Positions 9,961 to 19,120 of a DNA stretch of 53,294 nucleotides are shown here, in pieces. Under the pieces are notes generated by a model. That model saw only the letters and a program-made list of their open reading frames with translations. It made no database searches and was not told where the DNA came from. Position 1 is the stretch's first letter. Every line of letters begins with the position of its first letter. The stretch comes from Saprospiraceae bacterium (GTDB taxonomy: Bacteria; Bacteroidota; Bacteroidia; Chitinophagales; Saprospiraceae). The stretch lies in contig JABFRV010000002.1 in the NCBI GenBank assembly GCA_013140975.1, positions 1 through 53,294 on the forward strand, read 5' to 3'. The translations under genes were made by a program, and so were the position numbers.

Positions 9961-9997
9961 AGGCTTGTATTCTTTAATCATTAAACATATAGATCTC

Positions 9998-12900
9998 ATG
10001 GAGAAAACGGTTATTACTTCTCTTAGCTTACTAAACAAAAAAATGCGATGGACTAGACCATCCACATTGATTTTGTTGATTGGAATGTTTCTGACACTCA
10101 CAGCAGTAACGGACCTCAATTCACAATGTAGCCTCGCATGTAATGGAAAGGTTCAAATTTCACTTGATCAAAATTGTCAAGCAGTTATTACACCTGGAAT
10201 GGTTATTAACGATACGATGACTTCCTGCCCGGGAGCTACATTCGTCGTTAAAGTGCTTTTATATAAAAAGGCAATTCCTACTTCTCCGATGGTTACTGAA
10301 AATGAAATTGGTAAACCATTGCAAGTTGAAATCACAGCTCTTCCTTCGGGTAATAAATGTTGGGGTGATCTTATTGTTGAAGATAAGCTTCCTCCGGTAA
10401 TCACTTGTAAGAGTGATACAGTTCCATGTTTTTTTGCATCGAAATCTGTACCTAGTGTGGTAGATAATTGCAATACAATTCTTGGACGAAATGATACATT
10501 AATCAAATTGGATGAGAGAATTGAAACTATAAGTTGTGATCCAAATTACATTAAAAGAGTAGTTAGAACATGGGAAGCTAAAGATTATTATGGTAATAAA
10601 ACGCTTCCGTGCAAAGACACAATTTTATTAAAGAGATTTGATACGTCTAAAGTGATATGCCCTTTAGATAGAACTTTGGCATTAGACAATCCTATAAATT
10701 GTAAAGAGTTAGTATATAAAAGAATAAAGCTAGATAAGAATGGTCATCCACATCCTGATGTAACAGGTTGTCCTTTATATAGAGATACTGTTAGTAAAAA
10801 TCCACTTGATATTCAAACAATCAAATTGTGGCCTGTACTAGACATATATTGTAATGTGGCTGTAACATACGATGACATTGATCTTGGCACTATAGGTTGT
10901 GTACATAAGATAATGAGAATGTGGAGCATTCGTGAATGGTGGTGTAGTTCAGAAAGAATTCGCACTTGCATCCAGATTTTGGAGATTGTTGATAATGAAG
11001 CTCCAGTTCTACATTGTCCATATAATATTGATGTAACTACTGATGGAAATTATAAGTGTGAAGCAACTGTAAGCATTCCGCCAGTCGGCGTATTTGACAG
11101 TTGTTTGTCTACAATTAGAGTTGATGTTGAATACCCTGGAGGATTTTTGAAAAACTCTAACGGTGGAGTAGTAAAGTTACCAGTTGGACAAAACATAGTA
11201 ACATATATTGCTTATGATCATTGTTACAATTCAAGTTCTTGCTCATTAGTAATAAATGTGTTAGATAAGACAGCTCCTGTGGTTGTATGCGATAGAGAAA
11301 CTACTGTTGCATTATCATTAGATGGAATTGCACATGTTTATGCAAAAACATTTGATGATGGAAGTTACGATGACTGTCATATTGATTCTTTCTTAGTGCG
11401 AAGAATGTCAGATGGACCTTGTGACAGAGACAATCTACTTGATCCATTTAAACCTTATGTTGAATTTTGTTGTGAAGATGTAGGGCGAAACATAATGGTT
11501 GTGTTTAGAGCTAAAGACAAGCATGGTAATTTTAATGATTGCATGGTCGAAGTTGAAGTTCAAGATAAGATTAAACCTATATGCAAAGCACCAGAAAATA
11601 TAACAATTGGATGTGATGTTCATGTTGACTTAAATAACTTGAATGTTTTTGGTAGAGTTGTGCCCAATACAACTCAACCTTCAGGATACAATACAATTAA
11701 GTTCTGGGGGCCTGCTCACGATACTGTAAGATTAACAATACACAATGGTTATGCATATGATAATTGTGCATTAACAGTAGATAGTGGGTTTATTGATCTA
11801 AGAACGCAATGTAATACGGGTGACATCAGAAGGTTCTGGGTTGTAAGAGATAACAACGGCTTTGATACTTGCTGGCAGAATATTCATATTGAGAATTATC
11901 ATCCATTTGATTTTGCTGACTTGATTTGGCCATTAGATTCTACAATAACTAATGGTTGCCCTAATCCATCAACGTTAACTGTTGAACGATTCGGTAGACC
12001 AAGAGGATTAAATGAAGATAAATGTGATTTACTTGGATTTTCATATGAAGATCAAGTATTTCACTTTACGAATGGAGCCAATGCTTGCTTCAAGTTAATC
12101 AGAACTTGGAAAGCGATTGATTGGTGTCAGTTTGTGTACAATACAGGAACACGTAGATATGAGTATCAGACAGCAGTACATCAACAAATCATTAAAGTTA
12201 ATAATACAATAGATCCAAGAATTATTGGCTCTTTTACGGATACAACATTCTGTACTCTTGATAGCTGTAATACTGGACTTATTAATTTGTCTGTTAATTT
12301 TAGTGATGACTGTACACTTGCAGCTGATTTGTCATGGGAATATTTAATAGATTTAGGAAGAGATGGAAGATTTGAACATTCTCACAAAGGAATAGGAGGA
12401 AGTATTAATATAAATGGTAGATATCCTCTTGGAAGACATAGAGTAAAGTATGTCGTTGAAGATAGATGTGGCAATAAAGTTTCTAGAGAAAGAAACATAA
12501 CCATATTGAATTGCAAGCCACCAACTCCTTATTGTCTTGTTGGAATAGCAGTTGATTTAATGCCTATGGATTCTGATGGCGATGGAAGAATCGATACTGC
12601 AATGATATGTGTATGGGCAAGTGATCTTGACAATGGAAGCCACCACCCATGTGGAAATCCGGTGACTCTTAGTTTCTCAAGTGATACTACAGATAAGAGC
12701 AGATGTTTTACATGTAGAGATAGAGGTCAACAATCTGTATCAATTTGGGTAACAGATGTAACAACTGGACTTCAATCATTCTGCAATACTTTTGTAGAAA
12801 TACAAGATAATAACAGAGCATGTAACAGGAACTTGACTTCCGGTAACGTGTCTGGTTTGCTTTCATTTAATGATAAGGATCCTTTGAGTAATGCAGAAGT

Positions 12901-14104
12901 TACTCTAGTTGGAAGCGCTGAGCCTATGCAGGTTACTTCGCATACAGGAACATACGCCTTCGTGGATATGCCATTCAATGGTGCACAATATACCGTTCAT
13001 GCCAATCGAGATGATGATCCTCTTAATGGAGTTTCTACTGCGGATATCGTAAGAATTCAAAAGCATATTTTAGGTAAGCAATATATAACAAATCCTTACC
13101 AAATTATTGCTGCGGATGTGAATAAATCTTTATCTGTTACCTCTGCGGATATCAATGAGTTAAGAAAACTAATACTTGGTGTTTCTAATAGATTTAGCAA
13201 TAACACAAGTTGGGTATTTGTTGATAAGAATTATAAATTTATTGAAACTGATGATGCAGTTCTTACAGAATATAAGGATTTCGCTCCAAAGGATATAGTT
13301 ATTAATTCTTTTAATCAATCTTTCATTGGAAACCTTCAAGGTATTAAAGTTGGAGATGTTAATGGAAGTTTTACTGGTCTTCAGAATACAAAGACCCGCA
13401 CAAACTCAATGTTGAATCTAATTGTAGAAGAGAAGCAGTTCTCTTTAAATGATGAAATTCAAGTACCAATCCTTGTCGCTAGAGAAAATATCATTTCAGG
13501 ATATCAGTTTACGATTCAGTATAATCCAACACAACTGGAATTGCTAAATATAGTAAACGGTGAATGTTCAATAGGTAAAGAAAATTCGAATTGGACAAGA
13601 ACTAATGATGGGTTAGTAAGTATCAGCTGGAATGCTACTTCTTCTGGTACTTCAAACGATGAACTAAAATTACTTTCTAATAGTGCAATATTTACTTTGA
13701 AATTTAAGGCTCTTTCGACTGGTCAGCTTTCAAAATCATTAGAAATTAATTCAACAATAACTAAGGCAGAGGCATATGATTCTCAATTAGAAGAAATGGA
13801 AATTGGATTAAGCTTCAGAAATGGAGTTCAATCAGGTGATCATTCATTTGTACTTTATCAGAATCAACCGAATCCATTTTCGGAAATTACGAGAATTGGA
13901 TTTGATATGCCAAAAGCTGCAAAAGCTACATTATCTATCTATGACTTAAATAGCAAGTTGGTTTACCAACAGACTATTCAAGCTAACAAAGGATACAATA
14001 ATGTAGAAATCAATCATGCTCAGCTTGGTGTGACCGGCGTCCTCTACTATCAGTTGGATGCAATCGGATCAACAGAGACGAGAAGAATGATTGTCATTAA
14101 GTAG
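9998..14104 (+). CDS. Giant secreted HYR-like/dockerin-like/cohesin-like protein with T9SS tail (fourth paralogue)
   Basis: The ATG at 9998 yields a 1368-residue protein. A TTG at 9965 is in frame but would place a poor extension before the signal peptide (PSTLILLIGMFLTLTAV). After the conserved N-terminal module (CNGKVQISLDQNC) come many Cys-rich HYR-like modules (YDHCYNSSSC, VEDRCGN). The C-terminal third has a regulatory-like domain, dockerin loops DDDPLNGVSTAD and DVNKSLSVTSAD (about 13010-13190), a well-kept cohesin-like domain with GYQFTIQYNPTQLELLN (about 13405-13830), and a T9SS tail (NQPNPFSEITRIGF). It is the closest relative of the first, truncated gene: the C-terminal architecture and even the 3' flank match. 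It probably forms a cell-surface protein; whether its dockerin and cohesin-like parts bind each other is open. Confidence 0.9.
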   Translation: MEKTVITSLSLLNKKMRWTRPSTLILLIGMFLTLTAVTDLNSQCSLACNGKVQISLDQNCQAVITPGMVINDTMTSCPGATFVVKVLLYKKAIPTSPMVTENEIGKPLQVEITALPSGNKCWGDLIVEDKLPPVITCKSDTVPCFFASKSVPSVVDNCNTILGRNDTLIKLDERIETISCDPNYIKRVVRTWEAKDYYGNKTLPCKDTILLKRFDTSKVICPLDRTLALDNPINCKELVYKRIKLDKNGHPHPDVTGCPLYRDTVSKNPLDIQTIKLWPVLDIYCNVAVTYDDIDLGTIGCVHKIMRMWSIREWWCSSERIRTCIQILEIVDNEAPVLHCPYNIDVTTDGNYKCEATVSIPPVGVFDSCLSTIRVDVEYPGGFLKNSNGGVVKLPVGQNIVTYIAYDHCYNSSSCSLVINVLDKTAPVVVCDRETTVALSLDGIAHVYAKTFDDGSYDDCHIDSFLVRRMSDGPCDRDNLLDPFKPYVEFCCEDVGRNIMVVFRAKDKHGNFNDCMVEVEVQDKIKPICKAPENITIGCDVHVDLNNLNVFGRVVPNTTQPSGYNTIKFWGPAHDTVRLTIHNGYAYDNCALTVDSGFIDLRTQCNTGDIRRFWVVRDNNGFDTCWQNIHIENYHPFDFADLIWPLDSTITNGCPNPSTLTVERFGRPRGLNEDKCDLLGFSYEDQVFHFTNGANACFKLIRTWKAIDWCQFVYNTGTRRYEYQTAVHQQIIKVNNTIDPRIIGSFTDTTFCTLDSCNTGLINLSVNFSDDCTLAADLSWEYLIDLGRDGRFEHSHKGIGGSININGRYPLGRHRVKYVVEDRCGNKVSRERNITILNCKPPTPYCLVGIAVDLMPMDSDGDGRIDTAMICVWASDLDNGSHHPCGNPVTLSFSSDTTDKSRCFTCRDRGQQSVSIWVTDVTTGLQSFCNTFVEIQDNNRACNRNLTSGNVSGLLSFNDKDPLSNAEVTLVGSAEPMQVTSHTGTYAFVDMPFNGAQYTVHANRDDDPLNGVSTADIVRIQKHILGKQYITNPYQIIAADVNKSLSVTSADINELRKLILGVSNRFSNNTSWVFVDKNYKFIETDDAVLTEYKDFAPKDIVINSFNQSFIGNLQGIKVGDVNGSFTGLQNTKTRTNSMLNLIVEEKQFSLNDEIQVPILVARENIISGYQFTIQYNPTQLELLNIVNGECSIGKENSNWTRTNDGLVSISWNATSSGTSNDELKLLSNSAIFTLKFKALSTGQLSKSLEINSTITKAEAYDSQLEEMEIGLSFRNGVQSGDHSFVLYQNQPNPFSEITRIGFDMPKAAKATLSIYDLNSKLVYQQTIQANKGYNNVEINHAQLGVTGVLYYQLDAIGSTETRRMIVIK

Positions 14105-14148
14105 GCTAAATTCGTTTTGTTCTAAAGAGTTTACTGTTTTTGGGATGG

Positions 14149-14185
14149 GACCCCTCTTAGGTAATGATCTAAGGGGGTCTTTTTT
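14149..14185 (+). terminator. Rho-independent terminator of the fourth paralogue
   Basis: GACCCCTCTTAG (14149-14160) pairs with CTAAGGGGGTC (14169-14179) with one bulged base, followed by a T-run. It is preceded by GTTTTTGGGATGG (14136-14148), identical to the sequence before the terminator at 2243. Confidence 0.85.
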
Positions 14186-14236
14186 ATTATGTAAAATCCA
14201 GAACAATTTTATTATTTAATTGTCTAAGGATAATTG

Positions 14237-14647
14237 ATGGCAAGAATATTAGGAATCGACTATGGAATGAAAAGATGCGGAATCGCAGCTACCGATCCAA
14301 TGCAAATCATTGTAACCGGCTTGAATACCATTGAAGAATCTAAGCTTCTGGAATTTATTTCAGTGTATTTGCAAACTGAAGAAGTTGAAAAGCTTGTTAT
14401 TGGAAGGCCACAACACGCCGATGGCACAGACACTTATTTAATGAAATACATAAATAAGTTTTGTGAAGTAATGAAACAACGATATCCTAATATTCCAATA
14501 GAACTCTATGATGAAAGAAAAACTTCAATTCAAGCTGCAAAAATTATTTTTGATTCTGGCATTCCAAAGTCCAAAAGACAAAATAAAGAATTGATAGATA
14601 AAGTGAGTGCTGTCTTAATTCTTCAAAAATATTTAGGTCATATATAA
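14237..14647 (+). CDS. ruvX: Putative pre-16S rRNA nuclease / Holliday junction resolvase RuvX (YqgF)
   Basis: The 136-residue protein has the RNase H-like fold signature of the YqgF family: GIDYG with the catalytic Asp at residue 8, the RCGIA segment, the IGRP block and the DERKTS motif near residue 95 in the C-terminal half. Length is normal for the family, whose members process the 5' end of 16S rRNA and were earlier proposed to resolve Holliday junctions. ATG 14237 is preferred over the overlapping TTG at 14234 because family members start MxRILGIDYG. The tatD gene follows after one base, so the two are an operon. Confidence 0.93.
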   Translation: MARILGIDYGMKRCGIAATDPMQIIVTGLNTIEESKLLEFISVYLQTEEVEKLVIGRPQHADGTDTYLMKYINKFCEVMKQRYPNIPIELYDERKTSIQAAKIIFDSGIPKSKRQNKELIDKVSAVLILQKYLGHI

Positions 14648-14648
14648 T

Positions 14649-15413
14649 ATGAAATGGATTGATACACACACGCATCTTAATGTAAGTGAGTTTGATAATG
14701 ATAGAATTCAAGTTATAGAGAATGCATTGCAGAATGGAATAATTAAAATGATACTCCCTAATATTGATGCATTCCATATACCTTCAATGAGTTTAACAAA
14801 ATCCTTAAGACCTGATTCCATTGAATTGATGATGGGACTGCATCCTTGCAGTGTTAAAGAAAATTATAAGGAAGAACTTGTTATAATTCGAAAGGAATTA
14901 TTTGAAGGTAAATACAAAGCAGTAGGAGAGATAGGGCTTGATTTATATTGGGATAAAACAAGTTTAGATATTCAGAAGGATGCATTTATGGAGCAATTAA
15001 AATGGTCTCATGAATTAAATCTGCCAGTAAGTATTCATAGTAGGGAAGCCACTCAAGAATGTTTAGAATGTATTGTTGGCTTGAATAAAATGATTCAAGG
15101 TGTATTCCATTGTTTTAGTGGAACGGTTGAGCAAGCACGAAAAATTGTGGAATTAGGAATGTTTCTTGGTATTGGAGGAGTTGTAACTTATAAAAAGACA
15201 AACCTTCCCGAAATAATCAATGCTGTCGGTTTAGAAAATCTTGTTCTTGAAACAGATTCTCCATATTTAAGTCCCGTTCCAAATAGGGGAAAGAGAAATG
15301 AATCAAGCTACATTTCTTTAATTGGTAGAAGTATTGCAGATATATTGAATAGTCGGATAGAAGAAGTTGCCGAATTAACGACATTCAACGCGCAACAGAT
15401 CTTTAGAATCTAA
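14649..15413 (+). CDS. tatD: TatD family metal-dependent deoxyribonuclease/hydrolase
   Basis: The 254-residue protein carries the TatD TIM-barrel metal ligands: the THTHLN pair of histidines at residues 7 and 9, EIGLD (metal-bridging Glu), HSRE, HCFSG, and ETDSPYLSP with the final Asp. Family enzymes are 3'-5' exonucleases acting on DNA or RNA ends. The start is one base after the ruvX stop, indicating translational coupling. Confidence 0.93.
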   Translation: MKWIDTHTHLNVSEFDNDRIQVIENALQNGIIKMILPNIDAFHIPSMSLTKSLRPDSIELMMGLHPCSVKENYKEELVIIRKELFEGKYKAVGEIGLDLYWDKTSLDIQKDAFMEQLKWSHELNLPVSIHSREATQECLECIVGLNKMIQGVFHCFSGTVEQARKIVELGMFLGIGGVVTYKKTNLPEIINAVGLENLVLETDSPYLSPVPNRGKRNESSYISLIGRSIADILNSRIEEVAELTTFNAQQIFRI

Positions 15414-15517
15414 AAATTTAATCAAATATTGATCTTCATGGATTTCTTAGTAGATTTGCGGACTGAAAGAAATTTATTTCAGATATAGATATTAAATTGA
15501 ATATCTAAAGTATTGAA

Positions 15518-15605
15518 GGAGAGTTGTCCGAGTGGTCGAAGGAGCACGCCTGGAAAGTGTGTATACTCCAAAAGGGTATCTAGGGTTCGAATCCCTAACT
15601 CTCCG
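15518..15605 (+). tRNA. tRNA-Ser (anticodon GGA)
   Basis: This is an 88-nt class II tRNA. The acceptor GGAGAGT (15518-15524) pairs with ACTCTCC (15598-15604), with discriminator G at 15605. The anticodon loop reads CTGGAAA, so the anticodon is GGA. There is a long variable arm (TACTCCAAAAGGGTA) and a T loop GGTTCGAATCC. The terminal CCA is not encoded (GCA follows). Confidence 0.97.
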
Positions 15606-15753
15606 CACATCGTAAATATTGTAATTTATTTATCAGAAAATATCTAAATATTATTATTCGTATTTACCATCATAAAAAATTGATAACTTTTTAAAGGATA
15701 GTCATTGTAATTAAAAGTATCGATTTAGTTAGATTGAATTATCGAATATTCTA

Positions 15754-16125
15754 TTAATGTATTGCCATTTTCCCTTTTTTCTGAAAGTCTCCAGCTTTAA
15801 GCTCCCATTTAACAATAGACGGCAGTTTTTTCTTTGTAGGAATATTAAAAAAATTACGACCTACTCTCAAGCTATCGATTTCTTTAGTAAGTAAAATTTT
15901 ATCCATAGTATCTTTTACAGTAAGTAACGCGTGATAGTGTTTTTTACGGAGTACAATATATAAATGGAAGTTATATGGATTTGAAGTATCTTTTTTAAGA
16001 GTATCTTTTAAAGTTTCACATGGTATTTTTTCAAATGTATAAGAGTCCACATTAAGGGATCGATACGGCAAAGCGAGGGCATAAAAGCCTAGGAAAATAA
16101 GAAAAGACACACCAAAGGCTTTCAT
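15754..16125 (-). CDS. Small secreted protein of unknown function
   Basis: The 123-residue product begins with a plain signal peptide (AFGVSFLIFLGFYALALPY) and has no Cys lipobox, so it is probably periplasmic or surface-exposed. The rest is a basic, beta-strand-rich domain (HLYIVLRKKHYHALLTV, RNFFNIP, VKWELKAGDFQKKGK) that I do not recognise. A promoter-like TACTTTTG lies 43 nt upstream on the same strand. Codon use resembles its neighbours. Confidence 0.7.
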   Translation of the reverse strand: MKAFGVSFLIFLGFYALALPYRSLNVDSYTFEKIPCETLKDTLKKDTSNPYNFHLYIVLRKKHYHALLTVKDTMDKILLTKEIDSLRVGRNFFNIPTKKKLPSIVKWELKAGDFQKKGKMAIH

Positions 16126-16168
16126 TAATTTACCGTTATTTGATTTGAAATGGATCTAAATATCTTTA

Positions 16169-16176
16169 CAAAAGTA
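16169..16176 (-). promoter_or_regulatory. TACTTTTG -7 element for the small secreted protein gene
   Basis: The reverse strand matches TAnnTTTG here, giving a predicted leader of about 37 nt to the start at 16125. No clear -33 TTG is seen. Confidence 0.35.
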
Positions 16177-16265
16177 CAAAACTTACCCTGAAAGCTAAAC
16201 TTTCATATCGATGAATAATTGAACAACTGTAGTATGATTAGGTTTATAAGAGAGCAATTAGTAAT

Positions 16266-18998
16266 ATGAAAAACTTAAATTTTCTCAATAACGCGCACCC
16301 TGCATATATAGAGAATTTGTTTAAGCAATATAGTGCTCATCCTGAGATGGTTGAACCGGAATGGAGACAATTTTTTCAGGGATATGAGTTAGGTTTATCT
16401 GAATCTGCACAGAATTCAGAACCGGAGACGCACAGTATTCATAAAGAATTGGCAATTTTTAGAATGGTTGAAGCATTTAGATCAAGAGGGCATTTGCTTT
16501 CTGATACAAATCCGATCAGGCAAAGAAAGGATCGAAAAGCCAACCTTGGATTGCATGATTTTGGTTTAGACGAGCATGATTTGCAAAGGAATTCAATTGT
16601 TGGTAAGACTATTAAAAACCAATCAACAACTGTTGAAGAATTATTTAAATATCTTAATTCTGTGTATTGTGGATCAATAGGGTTTGAATATAGCCACATT
16701 GAAGACCAGTCTAAAAGGAATTGGCTTCAGGAACGAATTGAAAGTATGACTCAACGTGTTAATTATGGATTAAGCGTTAACGAAAAGAAAAGAATATTGC
16801 ACAAGCTAAATGGTGCAGTAATGTTTGAAAAATTTCTTCATACGAAGTATGTCGGACAAAAAAGATTTTCATTGGAGGGCGGTGAAAGTACGATTACAGC
16901 AATAGATACAATTATTCAGGAGTCTTCAAATATGGGAGTAGAAGAAGTAGTTATTGGAATGGCTCATCGTGGAAGATTGAATGTTCTTGCTAATATTATG
17001 GGAAAAACATATGATCAGATATTTAGTGAGTTTGAAGGCACAGCAGTTCCTGATTTAAGTTTTGGTTCTGGCGATGTAAAGTATCATTTGGGGTATAGCT
17101 CTATGATTGAAACAGAAAATGGCAAAAATGTTTATTTGAAATTGGCGCCGAATCCATCACATCTTGAAGCTGTAAATCCGGTAGTAGAAGGTTTGTCACG
17201 AGCTAAAGCAGATTTATTGTATAAGTCAGATTACGATAAGATTCTTCCTATATTAATACATGGCGATGCAGCAGTCGCTGGACAGGGAATTGTATATGAA
17301 ACTTTACAAATGTCTCAGCTGGATGGATATTATACAGGAGGGTCAATACATTTTATCATAAACAACCAGATAGGATTTACGACGGACTTTGAAGACGCAC
17401 GTTCTTCTACGTATTCTACTTCTGTTGCCAGTTTGGTGCAAGCACCCGTTTTTCATGTGAATGGGGATGATCCTGAAGCAGTTGCATTTGTATCCAAGTT
17501 GGCAATAGAGTACAGGCAAGAATTCAATAATGATATTTTTATTGATATGGTCTGCTACAGAAGACATGGTCATAATGAAGGGGACGATCCTAAATTTACA
17601 CAACCCAAAATGTATGCATTAATTGCTGATCATCCTAATGTAAGAGATATATATGTAAAAGCGTTAAGTGAAAGAGGTGAAATAGAAAAAGCGCTTGCAA
17701 TAGAGATGGAAAAAGAATTCTGGTCTTTGTTACAGGAAAGATTAGATTATGTAAAACAGAAGCCACTTCCTTATAAATATCAAGAACCGGAACTCGCATG
17801 GAAAGAATTAAAGAAGAACCAGAGAAATATTGTAGGAAATAATCCGGATACTTCAATTACTACAGAAATGGTATCCATAATCATGGAGAAATTATTCACC
17901 TTTCCACCAGACTTTAATGTTCTTCCTAAAATTAATCGCTTAATTGAGGCTTCTAAAAAATTATTTGATAGCCAAAAACTTGACTGGGCTATTGCTGAAT
18001 TATTAGCATATGGAAGCATTTTAATGGAAGGGATGAATGTAAGAATGAGCGGTCAAGATGTAAAGAGGGGAACATTTTCTCATAGGCATGCAGTATTATA
18101 TGATGAATTACATAATACAGAGTATAATCGATTAAGCAGACTTTCGGAAAAACAGGGTCACTACTTTATCTACAATTCGTTGTTATCAGAATTCGCTGTT
18201 CTTGGATTCGAATATGGATATTCTCTTGCAAATCCACATCAATTGGTAATTTGGGAAGCGCAATTTGGGGATTTTGCAAATGGTGCTCAAGTCGTTTTTG
18301 ATCAATTTATTGCAACTGCAGAAGTCAAATGGAATCGCTTTAGCAATATAGTATTATTATTGCCTCATGGTTATGATGGACAAGGTCCTGAACATTCCTC
18401 AGCAAGATTGGAAAGATATCTTCAGGCAGCAGCGGAAAATAATATAATCATTGCGAATGTTACAACTCCTGCAAATTATTTTCACTTACTTAGAAGACAA
18501 GTTAAAGCAGATTTCAGGAAACCACTTATTGTAATGTCTCCTAAATCTTTATTAAGACACAGTCGCTGTGTTTCCAACATAGAAGAATTGACTGTTACAA
18601 AGAAATTTTCAGAGATTATTATTGATAGAATTGATACTACTGTAAATATTAATAAAGTTATTTATTGTTCAGGCCAGATTTATTATGATGTATCGCAGAA
18701 AGTGATTGATGAAGGACGAAAAGATATTGTCATTGTTCGGTTAGAACAATTATATCCATTTCCGTTGAATCAAATAAAAGAATTAATTACTCAGTATGGG
18801 GAGTCTCAGCATATCTGGGTGCAGGAAGAACCAAGAAATATGGGAGCGGCAGATTATATCTATATTAACTGGCCAAATAAGAATCTAAATGTAATAAGCC
18901 GTTCGGCTAGTGCTGCTACAGCTGTTGGTTATAAAAAAGTGCATGATGAACAGCTTGTTTCTATTTTAAAGCAGACGATTGGTTTAGTTGACGGTTGA
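16266..18998 (+). CDS. sucA: 2-oxoglutarate dehydrogenase E1 component
   Basis: The 910-residue product decarboxylates 2-oxoglutarate with thiamine diphosphate and passes the succinyl group to the lipoyl E2 subunit in the TCA cycle. The N terminus (FLNNAHPAYIENLFKQY) is the usual E1o start. The TPP/active-site segments are clear: GMAHRGRLNVL with His234, GDAAVAGQG at about 333-341, NNQIGFTT, the RRHGHNEGD loop, and the C-terminal QEEPRNMGA block. Length is normal. The E2 gene (sucB) is not next to it. The last two codons and the stop lie inside a GTTGACG heptamer tandem repeat, so the C terminus ...GLVDG is partly made of repeat sequence. Confidence 0.97.
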   Translation: MKNLNFLNNAHPAYIENLFKQYSAHPEMVEPEWRQFFQGYELGLSESAQNSEPETHSIHKELAIFRMVEAFRSRGHLLSDTNPIRQRKDRKANLGLHDFGLDEHDLQRNSIVGKTIKNQSTTVEELFKYLNSVYCGSIGFEYSHIEDQSKRNWLQERIESMTQRVNYGLSVNEKKRILHKLNGAVMFEKFLHTKYVGQKRFSLEGGESTITAIDTIIQESSNMGVEEVVIGMAHRGRLNVLANIMGKTYDQIFSEFEGTAVPDLSFGSGDVKYHLGYSSMIETENGKNVYLKLAPNPSHLEAVNPVVEGLSRAKADLLYKSDYDKILPILIHGDAAVAGQGIVYETLQMSQLDGYYTGGSIHFIINNQIGFTTDFEDARSSTYSTSVASLVQAPVFHVNGDDPEAVAFVSKLAIEYRQEFNNDIFIDMVCYRRHGHNEGDDPKFTQPKMYALIADHPNVRDIYVKALSERGEIEKALAIEMEKEFWSLLQERLDYVKQKPLPYKYQEPELAWKELKKNQRNIVGNNPDTSITTEMVSIIMEKLFTFPPDFNVLPKINRLIEASKKLFDSQKLDWAIAELLAYGSILMEGMNVRMSGQDVKRGTFSHRHAVLYDELHNTEYNRLSRLSEKQGHYFIYNSLLSEFAVLGFEYGYSLANPHQLVIWEAQFGDFANGAQVVFDQFIATAEVKWNRFSNIVLLLPHGYDGQGPEHSSARLERYLQAAAENNIIIANVTTPANYFHLLRRQVKADFRKPLIVMSPKSLLRHSRCVSNIEELTVTKKFSEIIIDRIDTTVNINKVIYCSGQIYYDVSQKVIDEGRKDIVIVRLEQLYPFPLNQIKELITQYGESQHIWVQEEPRNMGAADYIYINWPNKNLNVISRSASAATAVGYKKVHDEQLVSILKQTIGLVDG

Positions 18999-19035
18999 CG
19001 GTTGACAGTTGACGGTTGACGGTTGACGGTTGATT
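18987..19035 (+). repeat. GTTGACG heptamer tandem repeat across the sucA stop codon
   Basis: Seven 7-nt units begin at 18987, 18994, 19001, 19008, 19015, 19022 and 19029. Five are GTTGACG, the third is GTTGACA and the last GTTGATT. The sucA stop TGA (18996-18998) is inside the second unit. A change in copy number downstream of the stop would not alter the protein. Confidence 0.95.
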
Positions 19036-19120
19036 CGTTTGAAAGATAAGACGAAAGTTGGAAATAGTAAAAGGCTCGCTTACGATTTCATTGCAAGTAG
19101 TTTGTAATACTATTTTTAAA

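Larger units (their letters stand above)
9429..9997 (+). other. Non-coding region between third and fourth paralogues
   Basis: There is no gene here. It holds a weak terminator-like hairpin (9454-9482), an inverted repeat of GTTGAATAAG (9494-9503) and CTTATTCAAC (9582-9591), an IR ATATACC/GGTATAT (9640-9660), a strong promoter (9687-9716) and a hairpin in the resulting leader (9932-9960). Confidence 0.6.

Noticed and set aside
16439-16699. Minus-strand frames inside sucA
   Set aside because: They have no independent promoter or recognisable protein; they are shadows of the sucA codons.
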